Shown: positions 32,361 through 43,134 of the stretch, piece by piece
How the letters are laid out: the number at the start of each line of letters is the position of its first letter
How positions within the stretch are numbered: the stretch's first letter is position 1
Assembly (NCBI GenBank): GCA_905147135.1
Contig: LR990060.1
Coordinates: forward strand, 5,472,001 to 5,536,000
DNA: 64,000 bases
Source: Blastobasis lacticolella
Lineage: Eukaryota; Arthropoda; Insecta; Lepidoptera; Blastobasidae
Direction: 5' to 3'
The notes under the pieces: model-generated
Databases searched by the model: none
Told to the model about the DNA's origin: nothing
What the model saw: the letters and a program-made list of their open reading frames with translations, nothing else
Made by a program: the position numbers and the translations under genes

Positions 32361-33009
32361 GATTTTTTTTATAATTTTCGCAGGTTTTTTTTCTACATTA
32401 TCGACATCTGATTAACACTTAGTTTGTTTTTTTACTATTGCTTTTTACCGTGTTAAGTTATTTAAAAAATTGTTTAATTAAAATTAAGTAGATATAGTAA
32501 TTAACCAACACCACCACGATCACTGACACTTCAAAACACTATCCTGAAAACGGCACTCGAAAACCACACAAAATTCACTGTTTGAATATTATAAATACTA
32601 AAGGTAATAATTTTTATGTTACATATTAGTTACTAATATCTATTTTTGTGAATATTAAATTATTATCGGCAACACTTACAAATATCTTCATGTCTTTAAG
32701 CTTAATGTCAGGCTGCCACCAACAGCGATGTATCAATGATGGTTCACTACTACTGCAGTTAGGTTTTATACTGCACGGAAGTGACTGTCGGATGCAGTAA
32801 ACAAGCGATTTGGGAAAGGCAGCGCTGCGAGTCTATGTGGAGCTGTTATAACGCTTACGCTCACTATTTTGAGCTATTTTTTGGGACAGGAAAGAATAGC
32901 TGATGTTTCTTGAATTTTTGCTATCTATGCAAATATCGACTGTAAAATTATATAATATGTAGAGGTTCTTAAGTATCTTAAAAAGAGATCATTTATTTCC
33001 GAGTAGGAT
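32361..33009. other. No gene seen
   Basis: AT-rich. 32700-32830 is GC-richer with 'actactactgcagttagg' but no repeat family or ORF is recognised. Confidence 0.45.
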
Positions 33010-33190
33010 AGATAGGTAGGTAGGGTTTGGACTATGACATGGGATCGTTCAAGAGGTATATTAGAGGTCTCTTCAGAGGCGGGCAACGCATTAGTGACTC
33101 CACTGGTGTTGCTGATGTCCATAGGCAGCGGTGACCACTTTCCATCAGGTGGCCCGCTTGCCTGTTTGTCTGCCGTATAACATAAAAAAA
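33010..33190 (+). repeat. Jockey/CR1-type LINE 3' end
   Basis: Sense copy of the 3' end at 17045-17230: 'gactatgacatgggatcg', 'gcgggcaacgcattagtg', 'ctgatgtccataggcagc' and 'ctgtttgtctgccgtataac', then an A-run. Confidence 0.75.
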
Positions 33191-33324
33191 AAACTACTTG
33201 TGTAGGTTACCTTGTTCTTCCAACTTTAATATTTCGAGATCTTATTAATTCTTCTTATTAAGAATGAAAGTATATTAGAGGTATATAGTTATTCATTTAT
33301 AATGAATTCATTTATAATTTATGA

Positions 33325-33565
33325 CGACCTTAGTGGTTCAGTGATCAACGGCATGCCACGCAAGAGGTCCCGGGTTCGATTCCCGGCCGAGCAGAAATTG
33401 AAATTATGAATTTTAATTTCTGTAACGGGTCTGTGTGTTCTATGTATAATAAGTATGTATTTAAAAGTATATAAGTAGTTTATCACTTATCTAGTACTCA
33501 TAACACAAGCTTTGCTTGTTTACTTTGGGGCTAGATGGCGCTGTGTGAACTTGTCCACGATTATT
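33325..33565 (+). repeat. SINE-B, full length
   Basis: Head 'gacgaccttagtggttcag', box B 'gggttcgattcccgg' (about 33373-33387), complete body to 'gatggcgctgtgtgaac' and 'ttgtccacga'. Confidence 0.85.
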
Positions 33566-33759
33566 TATTTATCTTATTTATATAACCTCTGAATTATTTA
33601 TACTTTGTAATTTTATTTAGGACCTAATTCTAGTTTCGGATGCTAATTTCATTCATATTTCATTTATATTTAAATTGAGCGAGATGAAACTCTAGTTGGA
33701 CAGAAATTCAGTAAAATTTTAACAATTCCATGTTCATATTGTTTCATATTCGTTTTAAC

Positions 33760-33990
33760 TTGATACTGAGATGTATTGGTCATGTGCTACTTAGACCCCA
33801 GGGATACGTGGGACGTAAACGCCGAAATCTATCGGTATCACGCCACGTGGGACACCCAAGAAGCGATGCATTGATATCACCGAGTTGGATGTCAGAGCCA
33901 ACGGCCAACGACGCGAGGATGCCAAAGACCGGGCGAATTAGTAACCAAGCGGAACCTGGCAGAATCCGGGATAGACCACTCAGATGATAA
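33760..33990 (+). repeat. RTE-like LINE 3' end with ORF remnant
   Basis: The plus frame gives RCIGHVLLRPQGYVGRKRR, the common 'FGHVLR.P' block near the C-terminus of RTE-like ORFs. 'agaagcgatgcattgatatc' and 'gccaacggccaacgacgcg' follow. The end is A-rich rather than GAT-rich. Confidence 0.6.
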
Positions 33991-34194
33991 TGAAAATAAA
34001 TGTGTTCCTATAAGGCTTCCGTTTTAATCTGTAGTGATTAAGAACTCTAACAAAACGTAGATTTCATCCACACCACTATGTAGATGCCTGGCATCCGACT
34101 AACGCACGGGCATTACTAACAAGATGAGGATTGAGCTCCCTCTTAGCTCCCTCTTGAGTAGTCTTTTTCAAAAGCCATGTCCCCTTAGGTTGCA

Positions 34195-34268
34195 GACGTC
34201 CTGAACGACGATAGCCTTTCCATCAGGTGGACTGTCCGTCCGTGTGTCTCCCGAGGCAATAAAAAAAT
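34195..34268 (+). repeat. LINE 3' tail scrap
   Basis: 'tttccatcaggtggactgtc' ... 'gtgtctcccgaggcaat' then an A-run: the terminal part of the LINE ends seen at 33010-33190. Confidence 0.5.
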
Positions 34269-34327
34269 ACCCTGGTCCACTTGAGTTGAACTCCTTCATC
34301 AAATAAGTGACGAGATTTACTGATAAA

Positions 34328-34663
34328 AAATAATCATCTTGACGTTGATGTCCCGGTTGTGCGCGCGCGCGAGGGCCCGGGGTCCGCCTTGACCATGATC
34401 CAGGATTTGGCAGGTCAGGTAATTACAGTGGGGCGACTGCTATCAGACCAGATTGGGTCATGGTTACACATCCAGTTGCCTGAATGTGCAGGTTTCATTA
34501 CGATGTTTTCCCTCACCGTAAGAGCATCGGTTAGTATTCAACTAAAAGAAAAGTGTACGAAACTCAGAAAACAGTCATTGGTACATGGCCGTAGTGGGAT
34601 TCGAACCCGGGACCCCTGGCTTACGAGTCGTATTCTCTAACCGCTCGGCCACCGACGCTAAGG
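34328..34663 (-). repeat. SINE-A, full length, perfect 17-bp target duplication
   Basis: Complete from the GAT-type tail to the tRNA-like head (box B complement 'gggattcgaacccgg'; 'cggccaccgacgc' at the 5' end). CGAGATTTACTGATAAA stands on both sides (34311-34327 and 34664-34680) without a mismatch, which marks this as a relatively recent insertion and fixes the SINE limits. Confidence 0.9.
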
Positions 34664-34965
34664 CGAGATTTACTGATAAATTCATGATTTATCTTAAAAC
34701 TGCTACTTATTTCTTGATACACGGAAGTCCTGGCTTTAAGCATCTTCGACATGCACGACACCTGACGAACTGTCGGGCGCCCTGAATCTCCTCCTGGAGG
34801 CTCGGGACGATTCGACAGAGCCGCAGCCGTTTTATTACGCAATAACACAAAAAATTTAAAAGCAAACAAAAGGCGGAAAGTTATCTAGCTAAAGCTAAAA
34901 CCACCGAAATCTTATCTTATTTAGATTTCTGTGGCTAATACACTAATATAAAATACTAGCTGACC

Positions 34966-35136
34966 CGGCAAACGTTGTTTTGCTCCCCCTCCCCTAACAT
35001 TTAGGGGGATGAAAAATAGATGTTGGCCGATTCTCATAGATACCGGATAAGCACAAAAATTTTCATCAAAATCGGTCAAGCCGTTTCGGAGGAGTATGGC
35101 AACGAAAACTGTGACACGAGAATTTTATATATTAGA
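34966..35136 (-). mobile_element. Helitron-like element, second subfamily
   Basis: On the minus strand starts TCTAATATATAAAATTC after A and ends GCCGGGTCAGCTAG before T. It includes 'acggcttgaccgatttt'. The 171-bp element is non-coding. The 3' CTAG with a GC-rich preceding segment and A/T target match Helitron rules. Confidence 0.65.
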
Positions 35137-36117
35137 TATATGTGAATAACGTCACCAAGATGGCTGCTATCGTTGTATTGGTTGGTACTAATAGACTGGC
35201 AGCATTCTCTCACTGTATAGCTAACCCTATGTGTTGGTCGAGAAAATACCCAGTCCTACGGTCATCGGTGAAGAATTTTTTTCTTTTATGTAAAGAATAT
35301 TAAATGCGCACATGGATCAACAGCTCACACGCCGCTTGCGTTTGGCGTCTGTATTTTTTGCAGCAGGACTTAGCCCCAAAGTTTATACAGCAAACGCTGT
35401 ATTCTAATAGGATTATGTTTGAATTGACCGCTCTCCTGCTCTTACTACTAATCATTACAGGTAGGGTAAATAACATTTCGTTTCTTACATCCAAAACTTG
35501 TGATCATATGTCCTGTAATGAGCATATAATTATTTTGGTGATATCTGCGTATTTACTCAGAGCACATACACGTACGCGATTTCTGAGCGAATTATCTCAA
35601 ATGACCAAAAAGCTTATTTTATTATTTGTAAACAAACGCGCAGTCATCGCGTTGCCACCGCATAGGTACTACGCGGTGACTAGGGTTTTTGTAAGAGGTT
35701 TAGGCGCGATTTGTATGCGGTGACGTAAGCGGCCCCTTAGACTTGAATAAGGTACTTATCTGGCCTTGTATCCGTGAACATCAAGCCCGTTCCATTACAA
35801 AGTCTTATCTGAAATGCTCTGATGTTTTGATAAATTAAAGGGTGGTCGGTTGGCTCGCTTCAAGGATATCTTACCACGCACGTGCGTGGAAATATATCGA
35901 TAATTCTAATTACGATGGTTCTTGATTAATTTTTACAGCCAAAATCAGTTTGGAAATATAATTATTGTCCATATTTGTCCACATTAATGGTGCTTTTATC
36001 GAGATTTTGGAATATAACAGAAATCATTTAGTCACTTTTTTTTTTCATACCACTAAGTGACGTAATACCTATATGTGTCAATAACACCACAATAATTTGT
36101 AAAATAATAGAAGATAG
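35137..36117. other. Unassigned; contains orphan 139-codon ORF
   Basis: Apart from the ORF at 35304-35723, nothing is recognised. The short GC-richer patch at 35640-35740 ('gccaccgcataggtactacg', 'atgcggtgacgtaagcgg') may be one end of a DNA transposon whose other end I could not find. Confidence 0.35.
35304..35723 (+). CDS. Orphan ORF, 139 aa, probably not a gene
   Basis: An ATG-started frame with one hydrophobic stretch (about residues 41-53, LTALLLLLLIITG) that could span a membrane. The rest has no known motif. No splice or promoter context can be argued, and its 3' third lies in the possible transposon patch. I list it because it is the longest frame in this part that is not explained by a known transposon. 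Confidence 0.15.
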   Translation: MRTWINSSHAACVWRLYFLQQDLAPKFIQQTLYSNRIMFELTALLLLLLIITGRVNNISFLTSKTCDHMSCNEHIIILVISAYLLRAHTRTRFLSELSQMTKKLILLFVNKRAVIALPPHRYYAVTRVFVRGLGAICMR

Positions 36118-36275
36118 GGTAGACGGGGGAGGCCACCCACAAGGTGGACCGACGACCTGGTAAAGATCGCAGGTACCAGCTGGATGCGGAATTCACAGGA
36201 CCGGCTTTTGTGGAGATCTCTGGGGGAGACCTTTGCCCAGCAGTGGGTGTCGTTCGGCTGATATAATGATAATTA
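36118..36275 (+). repeat. RTE LINE 3' end
   Basis: Matches 5095-5265 of the RTE copy in this window: 'aggtggaccgacgacctgg', 'gcaggtaccagctgga', 'gagatctctgggggag', 'gcccagcag'. Ends in a decayed GAT/AT tail. Confidence 0.8.
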
Positions 36276-36659
36276 TGAAGAAAGAATTATAATTAGGTTA
36301 GCTGGCAAATACAGGAGACAGAATCCCAACCCAGGGTGGGTTTAGGTTTAAACTAGAACCGTCTCCGGTTAGTATGCGCATCCATCCACAATTATGGCCC
36401 AAACTATGACCTCATTTTATACTGGTGGCGGATAGGTTGATGTACTGCCCTTTGTACCTACGCAGGTTTCAAAGTCAGTTGTAGAGTTAAATAATAATAA
36501 TGTACCAATCGACTTCCGAGACCGTTATACTAGTCTCAGGTTCCTAGCGGTAGATTTTAACAATACCCTAATGACTGACGTCGATCTGAGTCAATGCTTT
36601 CAAAACATCATAATAAACAAACTCACATTCTTATACAATGCTTTAGGTATTTAGTTGCA
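36276..36659. other. No gene seen
   Basis: No ORF or repeat family recognised. Confidence 0.45.
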
Positions 36660-36845
36660 TAAGAGAGCGTCGGCGAACGAGTGGTTAAGGTATCAGACTT
36701 GTAAGCGAGAGGTATCGGGTTCGAATCCCGCTGCGGCCATGTAAAAATGACTCTTTTCTGAGTTATGTACATTGGTTGAATGCTAACCGATGCTTTTATG
36801 GTGATCGAAAGCACAACCGAGACATTATCGCCAAGATATGTTAGA
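36660..36845 (+). repeat. SINE-A with large internal deletion
   Basis: Intact head ('gcgaacgagtggttaagg', 'gggttcgaatcccg') and first body block. It then jumps from 'gcttttatggtgat' to 'cgaaagcacaaccgagac', so about 170 bp of the body are missing; the tail is 'cgccaagatatg'. Confidence 0.8.
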
Positions 36846-37375
36846 TATTTAACTGCATAATTAATCATCTTTTCTTCTTGAACCAAGACTTATCAGATCA
36901 TGTAAGATCCAAAAACTGTTTGATACGACTATTACGAACCTGTTTAGACCGAAACTTTTTAGTTGTGCATCTAAAAGTAAAAGCTAAAATTAGTTGCTCT
37001 CATAACTATATTAGGAATCTGTATTAATTTCAAGTTTTGTTAGTTTTACGTGAACATCGACAAATCCCTAGTATCTACGAGTCCAGCCCTACTGAATGTG
37101 GAAATTTATTCAAATCATTCGAAAATGTAAATTATTCGCCCGAGTGAATTATCAGGGGCTATGTCGTATTTATATTCATTAGTTTGCGAGAGCGAAAACT
37201 TTGATTACAAACCGAATCGGCCCGTTGTGTAATGCCACAAATGGGCTGTGGTTGTCACATGTAGGGTAAATACTAATTCTCTCCAAATCCAATAATCATC
37301 GTACTACTACTCAATTGTACTAAACTTAGGCGACGCTTAAGTTGGCGTCTTTAGATTGAGCATTGGTGTAAGAGA
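36846..37375. other. No gene seen
   Basis: AT-rich spacer, no feature recognised. Confidence 0.45.
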
Positions 37376-37623
37376 TCGAAGAGGCACGGCTGTGCTGGTT
37401 TGGTCACGTATTGCGTAAGCCTCAGGGATACGTGAGAAATAAACCTGCCTATAATATCAGGAAAGATGTCGAGCAAAACGCGAGAGCCCGTTGGCTGTGT
37501 GACTTACGACGTGATGACGGATGCCTAAGATCAGGCAAAGTGGGGAAAAAAAAGCAGGAAAGCGGACCCAGGCAGAAGCCGGGATCGATCGCTCGAATAA
37601 TTATAATGATGATGATGAAGCAT
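37376..37623 (+). repeat. RTE-like LINE 3' end with ORF remnant
   Basis: The plus frame reads GTAVLVWSRIA in one frame and LRKPQGYVRNK in the next, the eroded 'FGHVLRKPQGYV' block, followed by 'gagcccgttggctgtgtg', 'agcggacccaggcagaag' and a GATGATGATG tail. Related to 13180-13340 and 33760-33990. Confidence 0.65.
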
Positions 37624-40001
37624 TAAGGCGTCACCGTATATTTTGTCAAAATTTCTGGGCGTCATAAAATTGGTGTGATAAAGTTAAAAGTGACTTACGG
37701 AGTTTAGTTGTCACTTAAAGTTGGTGCTGGTGCAATGCTTTTTCTTGTTAGGAATGTTTAAAATCAACTCAGACGTCGCCCAAAATTTATGCATCAATGC
37801 AATTGGGCATATTAAGCAAGTGTACATTAGCGGTCAATCGCCTCATGTCCCCCCAGCCTGCGTGCCAACAAAACCGTCTGTTTTGTTGTTGCTGTAGAGC
37901 AACTCTAAATTAAATCTTATTACTAATAAGAGTAAATTTTTCAGCCTTTCAGTACCTCCATAAAAAATCATGAAAAAACATGGGGTTGCTGTAGAGATGC
38001 TTATGTAATATATGTAGAAACAGCAAAACAGATGATGGTGTTGCCAGAGAGCACGATGTCCTGCCAGGGTCGCTCTTCTGATAAGAAAGTGCATATTCCT
38101 CGACCGGTATTACCAGCTCTGTATACAGTTGGAGCCGACCTGTACTCTACTAGAATGCAATTTGGTTTTCGATTTTTTTGCTAGTCCCACTTGCTACGAT
38201 TGTGTTCAGATTCTTTCTTTCTAAATGGTTCTCTATTATACTTTATCGCATTATTTCCTCATACACAGTTTATCTGATGAGCTGATTATTAACTGATGAG
38301 TGCATTACCACCTTAAAAGTCATATACCTGTGCATCTGTTAAAAGGTTGTATAGCATGTACTTAGCATACTGTTCAAATAAATAAAGTTAAAAATTAAAA
38401 TAATATCAAAAACGCTTGTAGTTATTTTTTTTACTATTGAAAACCACGTCTATTCTAAATTAAAAGTCACAATATTTTTTTTTTGACTTGAAAAAAGTTA
38501 ACATTGTATGCAAATATTATTTTAATTTATTATAACCATATGTTACACACATTAATACCTGTTAAATAAAAAATAATATTTTGAAACTATATTTTAATAA
38601 AATATTTTAATATGCGATGGATGAGCGGAGTTCCGCGACTCGATCAACTACGTAACGAGTAAATTCGTGGCAGCCTCCGTGAGGGATATGATATACAAAT
38701 AAAAAATACAAATAAATTTATTGATAAAATAAAATAAATACATACTATGTTGTTACGCATATAATCTCATATAAAATCATATCTCAATAAATATATCGCA
38801 TATCAGTTTGAGGAGGCTCGCCTGCGCTGGTTTGGTCACGTGTTGCGTAAGCCACAGATGATCGTGGGATATAAGTGTAAACCAGAACACTATTTTCTTG
38901 TTTCGTAATTTTAGAGCCCGATTTTATCCTTGAACGTGTTTGAGTTTGTAAATTTTCTTTTTATTTAGGCACTGGCTGCCCAGCGTGGAGCTTACGGTAA
39001 AAGTCTTGACAGGTTATGGACAGTTTATGGTGGACTAGCCGTTCTCAGCGGCCTTCACCCACGCGCAGTTCGGATATCTGTAAAACAATCAACTGGCCCG
39101 CGATAATCTATTTTTTTCCCGGAACAAAAAGAAGTCTATATTACACAGTGATTACGTAATGTTTTAGTAAAACAATTATTAATATCGGTTTGGTAGTTTT
39201 TTAATATTATCATTGCAAATAAAAAAAATGGGGTGGCTAGTAGTCAGGCTACTGTTCCTCAGTGAATTCGTTTCGGCTGTTAATCCAGCAAATAATTTAT
39301 TATATAATGATGATATTAATTAATTATACCTTTAAAATCAGTATCAGTATATATTATATATTACTTTCACAAGAAACCTAGAGATAAATGAAAATAACAT
39401 GGCTGCGAAGTAGAAATAATTGACTTTCGGATTAGCCGCTGGGCATTTTCGCCACCCGGTTCGCAACGGTGTTCTTCTATTAAGCTTCTTTCTTTCTGAA
39501 ATGATGAAGACGTTGTGTATCCAGATCTGAAAGTGGTTTTGGTAGGTCGCTAACGAGAATAACTCCCTTTATTTTTACTATTTTTTTCTTTCTAAGTTTC
39601 GGTGTTAATAGGTTTGTCAATAATATTTTTTTACCCTAAAATGACCACTAGGTATTAATCTATCGAAATCATTTTTTTTTTGTTCAAATCCAACTAGAAG
39701 TTTTGATGCTAGCGAAAGTTGTACCGAACGGCACCGCACGACACTTCATTTTCAGTGCTTACTTCCGCGGTCTATGAGTCAGAGCGGGAGGTGGGAGGAA
39801 GCTCAAACATATATTTTTGTATTGTTGCCGAACGAATCTTCACAACGATATATCTAATATTTTTCCAACTTTTAATAAAGCTTTCAAAAATACACATCTT
39901 TCGTGACGCATTTTTTCTGGAATTCCCGTTGGGACAACGAGGACGACGTTTATCTAATTCACGTCAAAATACAAAAATCTTTTCTCTTTTTATAATATTA
40001 G
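37624..40001. other. No host gene seen; scattered LINE scrap
   Basis: Includes a LINE scrap at 38809-38872 ('cgctggtttggtcacgtgtt', 'gcgtaagccacag', the FGHVLRKP block). 38440-38800 is extremely AT-rich, interrupted by a small GC patch at 38612-38690 ('gcggagttccgc' palindrome). The ORF 39719-40066 runs into the hAT element and is not supported as a gene. Confidence 0.4.
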
Positions 40002-40550
40002 TAGAGATGAAACGGATAGTGGTTTGGCCGGATACCGGTTATCCGGTCAGCGTCTTAGCCGGATAGCTGGATATCCGGCGGTCGGATGTTTGGCTGAACT
40101 TAGTCTCTGAACAAGTTTGTGCAAGCTGTAATCGTGGGGTGGGACTTTAGACGACTGCATGTGTTTACGTGATTTCAAGTCTTCCTTCAATGATAATATT
40201 TTGAACATTGAACTGAACAATTCTTTCGACCTCGAAGGGATTCGTAGTTTCGAAATACGGGCTTACACATGCCCCCAGAATATCGGAGGACAAACGACAT
40301 CGTATATTATTTCTCAAATATAGAGAAATTTGTATTTTTATCCAGTATAAACCTTGATTGACTTTGGAAAATATTGTATACTAAACAACACTTGTCAAAA
40401 CAACACACGCCAGAAATTCGCATTTTTTACTTTGGTCAGCGGGTGTCACCCTGTTGGGAAAAGTACGTATCTAATGCCCACACTCATGGAAGTTACAAAG
40501 TCCGGATAGGCCGAATACCGGATAGCAACTGGATATCCGTTTCATCTCTA
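40002..40550. mobile_element. Non-autonomous hAT-type element, 549 bp
   Basis: Perfect 17-bp TIRs TAGAGATGAAACGGATA (40002-40018) and its inverse (40534-40550). Identical 8-bp target duplication AATATTAG at 39994-40001 and 40551-40558. Repeated sub-terminal 'ccggata' words lie inside both ends, a usual feature of hAT transposase binding regions. No transposase. Confidence 0.9.
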
Positions 40551-40584
40551 AATATTAGAAAACTTTTAAGAAAGCTATTGCTGT

Positions 40585-40735
40585 TATTGTCAGGGTCCGA
40601 TTAAATCACCATGCACCAGGATCAGGAATACAATTAGTTTAATTAAAATTGAAGTACAAAAAAAAAACAGAAAACACAACCAGCTTCCAAAAGACTTCAG
40701 TTCGTCCCACGTCTCAATCAAGAAAATGCCGCCCC
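40585..40735 (+). repeat. Two-copy dispersed repeat, copy 1
   Basis: 'ccaggatcaggaatacaatt', 'gtttaattaaaattgaagta', 'cacgtctcaatcaagaaaat' occur in the same order at 44773-44905. The class is unknown. Confidence 0.6.
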
Positions 40736-41099
40736 GCCAAACGTCTTCGTGACAGGTGACAGACGTAACGTCTAATAGACGGCCACTCTGCGGGTGGAAT
40801 GTCCTCATTCCAATAAACTAACGAAAATACCGTTCTAAGAAAGAAGTCCCGCTGTATCAACACATGTACAAGCATTTGCCACAAACGTAACTAAGCTAGA
40901 AATAACAGCGCCGCTCTTCATGGGACTTATTTCGTAAAACGGACCTAGCTCGGCCATTCTTAGTGCGGTAACTCTCTATAGCTCTCATCTAATTTTACTA
41001 CTTTAGGTACTTAAACAATGAAATGGATATCAGAAACATTCTATCATTATATATTGGCTAACGTTTCACTACAAGCAATTTCAAACAAATATTTTAAGA
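40736..41099. other. No gene seen
   Basis: No recognised feature in ~360 bp. Confidence 0.45.
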
Positions 41100-41650
41100 A
41101 TAATTGCCTAAGTGCTAAATAACAATATCTGTATGGGAATAACCTTGAATACTGGATACTTCGTATCTATCCATATCTAGAGCTTTGGTAATCTTAAAAG
41201 GTCCTTGAAACTTCGTTGCTAATTTTTACTCTTGCTCTTTTCTGGGTTATTGTTGGGTATCATCACGAGATCTCCCTCTTTGAATATTTTAGTGGGAGCT
41301 CTATTTTTATGAAACTGCTCATTCATTTTCTCCTGTGCCTTTGCTATCTTGTCTTGAACCGATTCTCTGAGTTTGCTCAGAAAAGCAGTTTCATAAAAAT
41401 AGAGCTTCCACTAAAATATTCAAAGAGGGAGATCTCGTGATGATACCCAACAATAAATCTCTGTCAGCATCCGAAATTTGCTCTTCAGCATCGAGTGCCC
41501 CACGTAGTATTCCTTACTGCTCTGACAAAGATAAACTTACTGAATCCATCTATAACGCCAAGGATATATCGCCTCTTTGCTTCAATAACGAGACAAGTCG
41601 AAAAATATATTTATTTTATTGCTAATTTAAAACCGCCGTGACCGATTCTA
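41100..41650 (-). pseudogene. Gypsy-type integrase remnant, rearranged
   Basis: On the minus strand, 41650-41460 keeps part of an integrase core (VIDGFSKFI-type block and RAVRNT) in changing frames. 41383-41200 keeps the C-terminal region (KIAKAQEKMN, then FKEGDLVMIP), the latter typical of Ty3/gypsy integrases. The two parts are separated by an inverted duplication (41384-41456). Several stops and frame changes make it non-functional. It belongs with the protease/pre-RT remnant at 43135-43910, which lies upstream in the same orientation. Confidence 0.65.
41247..41456. repeat. Inverted duplication, 73-bp arms, 64-nt loop
   Basis: 41247-41319 and 41384-41456 are reverse complements with a single mismatch (41296 against 41407). 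The left arm is the native (minus-sense) integrase C-terminal coding segment and the right arm is its inverted copy, placed before it. The plus-strand ORF 41437-41625 starts in the inverted arm and is an artefact. Confidence 0.9.
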
Positions 41651-42079
41651 TTTTCTCCAAAAACGCAGTATCTTTTAACCGAATGTTGGTGAAGTTATGA
41701 GGGAAAAAGACAGCGCAACTGTGTTATATCGCGATGTCACGTTGTCTTTTACTTCGGGGTATTTCAACAACGTAACAATACACTTGTCACTGCGCACGCG
41801 ACCCGCAAGTTGCTCTTGGTTTTCAATGAAAGCGTGATATTACGATAATATCACGGTTTGGTTGCAAAAGTATGTTTAAATTAAGTTTAAATGCTTTATT
41901 TTATAACGTTATATTCTATTTTAACACAGTGTTGTTGATAAACTTGAGTGAAGTGTGAATTGGGACAAATCAAAATGTCACATGTTTTTGCAGATGGGAA
42001 CTAAACGACCTTTATAACTTGCAATAGGCATTGAGAAATCCAGTATTCCCGTTACAGTGCCTATTAGTACAGAAGCCAC
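41651..42079. other. Unassigned; short stem
   Basis: Contains 'cgtgatatta' and its inverse 'taatatcacg' three bases apart (about 41834-41856). No coding region recognised. Confidence 0.4.
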
Positions 42080-43130
42080 CAAATGAGCTCTGGTACCATT
42101 AGCAGACGTCCATTGTGAAACTTGAGCGTACAGTCCTTGGCACGTCGAAAGGGCGCAAAATTGACCAGAACACGGGATGGCGGAATAGAGAGGTACAGGA
42201 AGCAGTGAGGGACGAAAAGGCATGCTTCGGGAAATGGTAGCGAAGTAATTGTGCTTTGGATAAGGAGGTGTACTTGGGAGCAAAGCGCTGAGCAAAAAAT
42301 ATGATGGCAAAGGCGCGGTCAGCTCAGCTGGCTCCGCTCTAAGATGCGCTCGACAATGTGGAGGGGCAGAATCTTATCTACAAGCTGGCAAAGTCGCGAA
42401 GACGAGCCGGTATGTTGCCCTAAAGAACCAGGACGGCGTTTTGCTCACAAGTGCCAAGTCGATCAAATACCGTTGGTGTGCCCATTTCAAAGGACTATCC
42501 AACAAAGCCAAGAAGTAAGAGGCACAACAGCTTCCTGCAAATTTTAGTATGATAACCCCGACTATCCCTGATGAAATGGAGGAGGAAAATCTATTTTGCA
42601 TGCTGAATACCCATAGAAACCTGGAAAAGTATGGAGACCCGGGGCGTACTCCTGCTCTCTAAACTATTCAACAGGATCGTATTGACGGGGCTTATTTATA
42701 CCTAATGCGTGGCACGTAAACATACTTACGCCTATCTAATCTATAAAGGAAAGGGCAGTGTACAGGAGTGCGGCTTTTATATGTAGAAGTATATAACTTA
42801 TGATACAATTAAGCTATTCAAACGTATAGACCAAACACTCCGCCAGAAATGCTCCCTGTCGAAATGCCATAACAAGTTCAGGCCGAGCTGATGAATCACC
42901 ATGGACAAATTTTCGCCCTTAAAATTCTGCAGGAGGCCCACCACAGTTAAAATCAATAATAAATAAAATCTTTATTGCACCAAGAAACAAGTTATAGCAG
43001 AAGCTCTGGAAGTCTATGTTAGTTAAAAGTGTGTTACAGACCCCAGGGTCTTCCCTAAATGAACAAAATCAACCTCTGCATTTCGCATTTCTAGATCTGC
43101 AGAGGGCTTTGGACAGTGTTTCTCGAGAGT
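42080..43130 (+). pseudogene. Eroded RTE-type LINE fragment
   Basis: Plus-strand phrases, in several frames, follow the order of an RTE ORF: GRKIDQNTGW and REVQEAV (42140-42220), AKARSAQLAPL (42305-42340), IYKLAKSRRR (42375-42405), RT block TIKLFKRIDQTLRQKCSLSK (about 42810-42870) and LHFAFLDLQRALDSV (43075-43120), the last being the motif around the first catalytic Asp. A foreign A-rich piece interrupts at about 42950-43015. Stops and indels are many; it differs clearly from the young RTE at 3.3 kb. Confidence 0.65.
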
Positions 43131-43134
43131 TTCA

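Noticed and set aside
41437..41625. 62-codon plus-strand ORF starting MMIPNN
   Set aside because: Its start lies in the inverted copy of the integrase segment and the rest is antisense integrase core.
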